From a bacterium (GTDB lineage Bacteria > Chloroflexota > Dormibacteria > UBA8260 > Bog-877): a stretch of DNA of 62,301 nucleotides. The position numbers and the translations under genes are program-made. Under the pieces are notes generated by a model. That model saw nothing but the letters and a program-made list of their open reading frames with translations, ran no database searches and had not been told where the DNA came from. The DNA is taken from the NCBI GenBank assembly GCA_021791345.1, contig JAJYWT010000151.1:1-62301 (forward strand), given 5' to 3'. Shown here piece by piece: positions 61,006-62,301 of the stretch (its first letter is position 1; each line of letters begins with the position of its first letter).

Positions 61006-61875
61006 ATGGCGGCTGAGGTCCGGGTGGGGACCTGCAATTGGAGCGACCACCGCAACTTCTACCCGGCGGGGCTGCCCGCCCGTGACCGGCTCCGCTACTA
61101 CGCCAGGTTCTTCCCCCTGGTCGAGGTGGACAGCAGCTATTACGCGATTCCCCCTCCCTCGCGCACCGCTGCATGGGCGAGCTCCACCCCTCCCGGATTC
61201 TGGTTCAACTTCAAGGCCCACCGCTCTTTGACCTATCACGAGCGCGAGCGGGGGGCGCCTCGCGAGCCGACCGCAGCAGAGGAGCAGGCCTTTGCGGCAT
61301 CGCTTGTGCCGCTGCGCACGGCCGGCAAGCTGCGGGCGATCCACTACCAGTTCCCCCCCTGGTTCACCGCCGGCCCTGAGAACATGAACCGGCTGGCCCG
61401 ACTTCGGGATCGCCACCCCGACGACCTGGTGGTGGTGGAGTTCCGCCACCGCAGCTGGGCGGAGGAGGGCGTCGTTCCCGCGGTTCTGGAGCTCTTGCGC
61501 GAGGCGCAACTCTCCCTCTGCGTGGTCGACGAGCCTCAGCTGGGGACCGGATCGTTCCCGGTCCTGGCTGAGGTCACCGACCCGCGCCTTACGGTGATCC
61601 GATTCCACGGTCGCAACCGAAGCACCTGGTATCGGTCCGGCCCCACCTCCGGCGATCGCTTCGACTATCTCTACCAGGAGGAGGAGCTGGAGGAGTGGCG
61701 CGGCCGGATCGCGGCGCTGGCGGCGCAGGTCAGTGAGGTGCATGTCCTGTTCAACAACAACCGCGACAACTACGCCGTGGTGAACGGGCTGCAGATGGCA
61801 CGCCTTCTGGGGCTGGGATACCCCAGGCTCGGCGCTGAGCCGTCCCTCTTCGAGCAGTCCCAGCAGCGCGCTTGA
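61006..61875 (+). CDS. DUF72 family protein
   Basis: 289 residues. TIM-barrel-like DUF72 ('VGTCNWSDHRNFYPAGLP', 'VEVDSSYYAIPPPSRTAAWASSTPPGFWFNFKAHRSLTY', 'VEFRHRSW'). Function unsettled. ATG 61006. Stop overlaps the next start (TTGA). Confidence 0.93.
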   Translation: MAAEVRVGTCNWSDHRNFYPAGLPARDRLRYYARFFPLVEVDSSYYAIPPPSRTAAWASSTPPGFWFNFKAHRSLTYHERERGAPREPTAAEEQAFAASLVPLRTAGKLRAIHYQFPPWFTAGPENMNRLARLRDRHPDDLVVVEFRHRSWAEEGVVPAVLELLREAQLSLCVVDEPQLGTGSFPVLAEVTDPRLTVIRFHGRNRSTWYRSGPTSGDRFDYLYQEEELEEWRGRIAALAAQVSEVHVLFNNNRDNYAVVNGLQMARLLGLGYPRLGAEPSLFEQSQQRA

Positions 61876-62301
61876 GCTTCTCCGCCGACCACCTGATTCA
61901 CACCTACGGCTATCTCGCCGTGGTCGCGGCTCCCCTCCTGGAGAGCACCGGGGTGCCGTTTCCTGGCGAGACCACCCTTATCCTGGCGGCGGTGTACTCG
62001 GCCGAGACAGGCAGGCTCAGCCTGCCGGTGGTGATCGCGCTGGCGGCCGTGGGCGCGATTCTGGGCGACAACTTCGGCTACGGCCTGGGGCGGTCCCTGG
62101 GTCGGGGCGTGCTGGAGCGGTGGGGGCGCCATGTGGGGCTCGACCACCGGCGCCTGCTCCTGATCGACCGATTCTTCAAGCGTCGCGGGGCGCTGGCGGT
62201 CTTCGTGGCGCGGTTCCTCTCGGTGCTGCGCACCTTCGGTGCCATCCTGGCCGGAGCGGGGGAGATGCCCTACCGGACCTACCTTCTCTTCAATGCGCTC
62301 G
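61872..62301 (+). CDS. DedA-family membrane protein, N-terminal part
   Basis: Runs off the right edge. From TTG 61872: 'GYLAVVAAPLLESTGVPFPGETTLILA', 'GDNFGYGLGRSLGRGVLERWGRH', 'FFKRRGALAVFVARFLSVLRTFGAILAG': DedA/SNARE-associated pattern, including the conserved 'ARF.P..R' region. Probable lipid flippase-type protein. Confidence 0.92.
   Translation, partial: MSFSADHLIHTYGYLAVVAAPLLESTGVPFPGETTLILAAVYSAETGRLSLPVVIALAAVGAILGDNFGYGLGRSLGRGVLERWGRHVGLDHRRLLLIDRFFKRRGALAVFVARFLSVLRTFGAILAGAGEMPYRTYLLFNAL

Overview
This is a gene-dense, high-GC window from a free-living, respiring bacterium. Many genes start with GTG or TTG, neighbouring genes often overlap by 1-4 bases (ATGA, GTGA, TTGA), and one promoter looks leaderless. 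The gene content (mycobacterial-type 7Fe ferredoxin, fused KorA/KorB, a PatA-like acyltransferase beside a GT4 glycosyltransferase, a PPOX flavin/F420 protein, LytS/LytTR, a DUF485/acetate symporter pair) suggests Actinomycetota or a soil lineage near Chloroflexota/Dormibacterota. I cannot decide between these from sequence alone.

Layout. 1-~600: left part of an IS110-family element (partial transposase plus a structured leader). 675-8768: narGHJI nitrate reductase operon, then an uncharacterised gene and a TehA/SLAC1-type anion channel. 8808-14118 (minus): COG2345-type regulator, folE, a DJ-1/PfpI protein, a DUF488 protein, an acetyl-CoA synthetase and a small unknown gene. 14150-24428 (plus): DUF2231-Rieske membrane protein, transaldolase, AhpD-like protein, AlkA, aconitase, flavin reductase-like protein, cobalamin adenosyltransferase and an FAD oxidoreductase, with several small zinc-ribbon genes between them. 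24796-26726: EamA exporter, TetR and a decayed DUF6431 gene. 27113-29771: NnrS/CcoN-like membrane protein and NDH-2. 29718-34445 (minus): ten-gene operon with a COG2345 regulator, DUF59, DUF2249, cupin-hemerythrin, OsmC-DUF2249, Rieske, 7Fe ferredoxin and CopD-like genes. 35385-40410 (minus): fumarase and a membrane-lipid block. 40759-45560: assorted metabolism. 45577-52650: acetate uptake and activation locus under a LytS/LytTR system. 52700-62301: MFS, citrate synthase, KorAB, aldo/keto reductase, PPOX, DUF72 and a partial DedA gene.

How the genes fit together. The window combines nitrate respiration, acetate use (two Acs, SatP, SSS+DUF485) and TCA enzymes (citrate synthase, aconitase, fumarase, 2-oxoacid:ferredoxin oxidoreductase). 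The least described part is a set of redox and possible nitrosative-stress genes. Four of their promoters (upstream of narG; between the first COG2345 regulator and the DUF2231-Rieske gene; upstream of the NnrS-like gene; upstream of the second COG2345 regulator) share a CAC-N10-GTG dyad next to or overlapping a -10-like hexamer. I propose that these form one regulon controlled by the two COG2345 regulators. No tRNA, rRNA or CRISPR array was seen.
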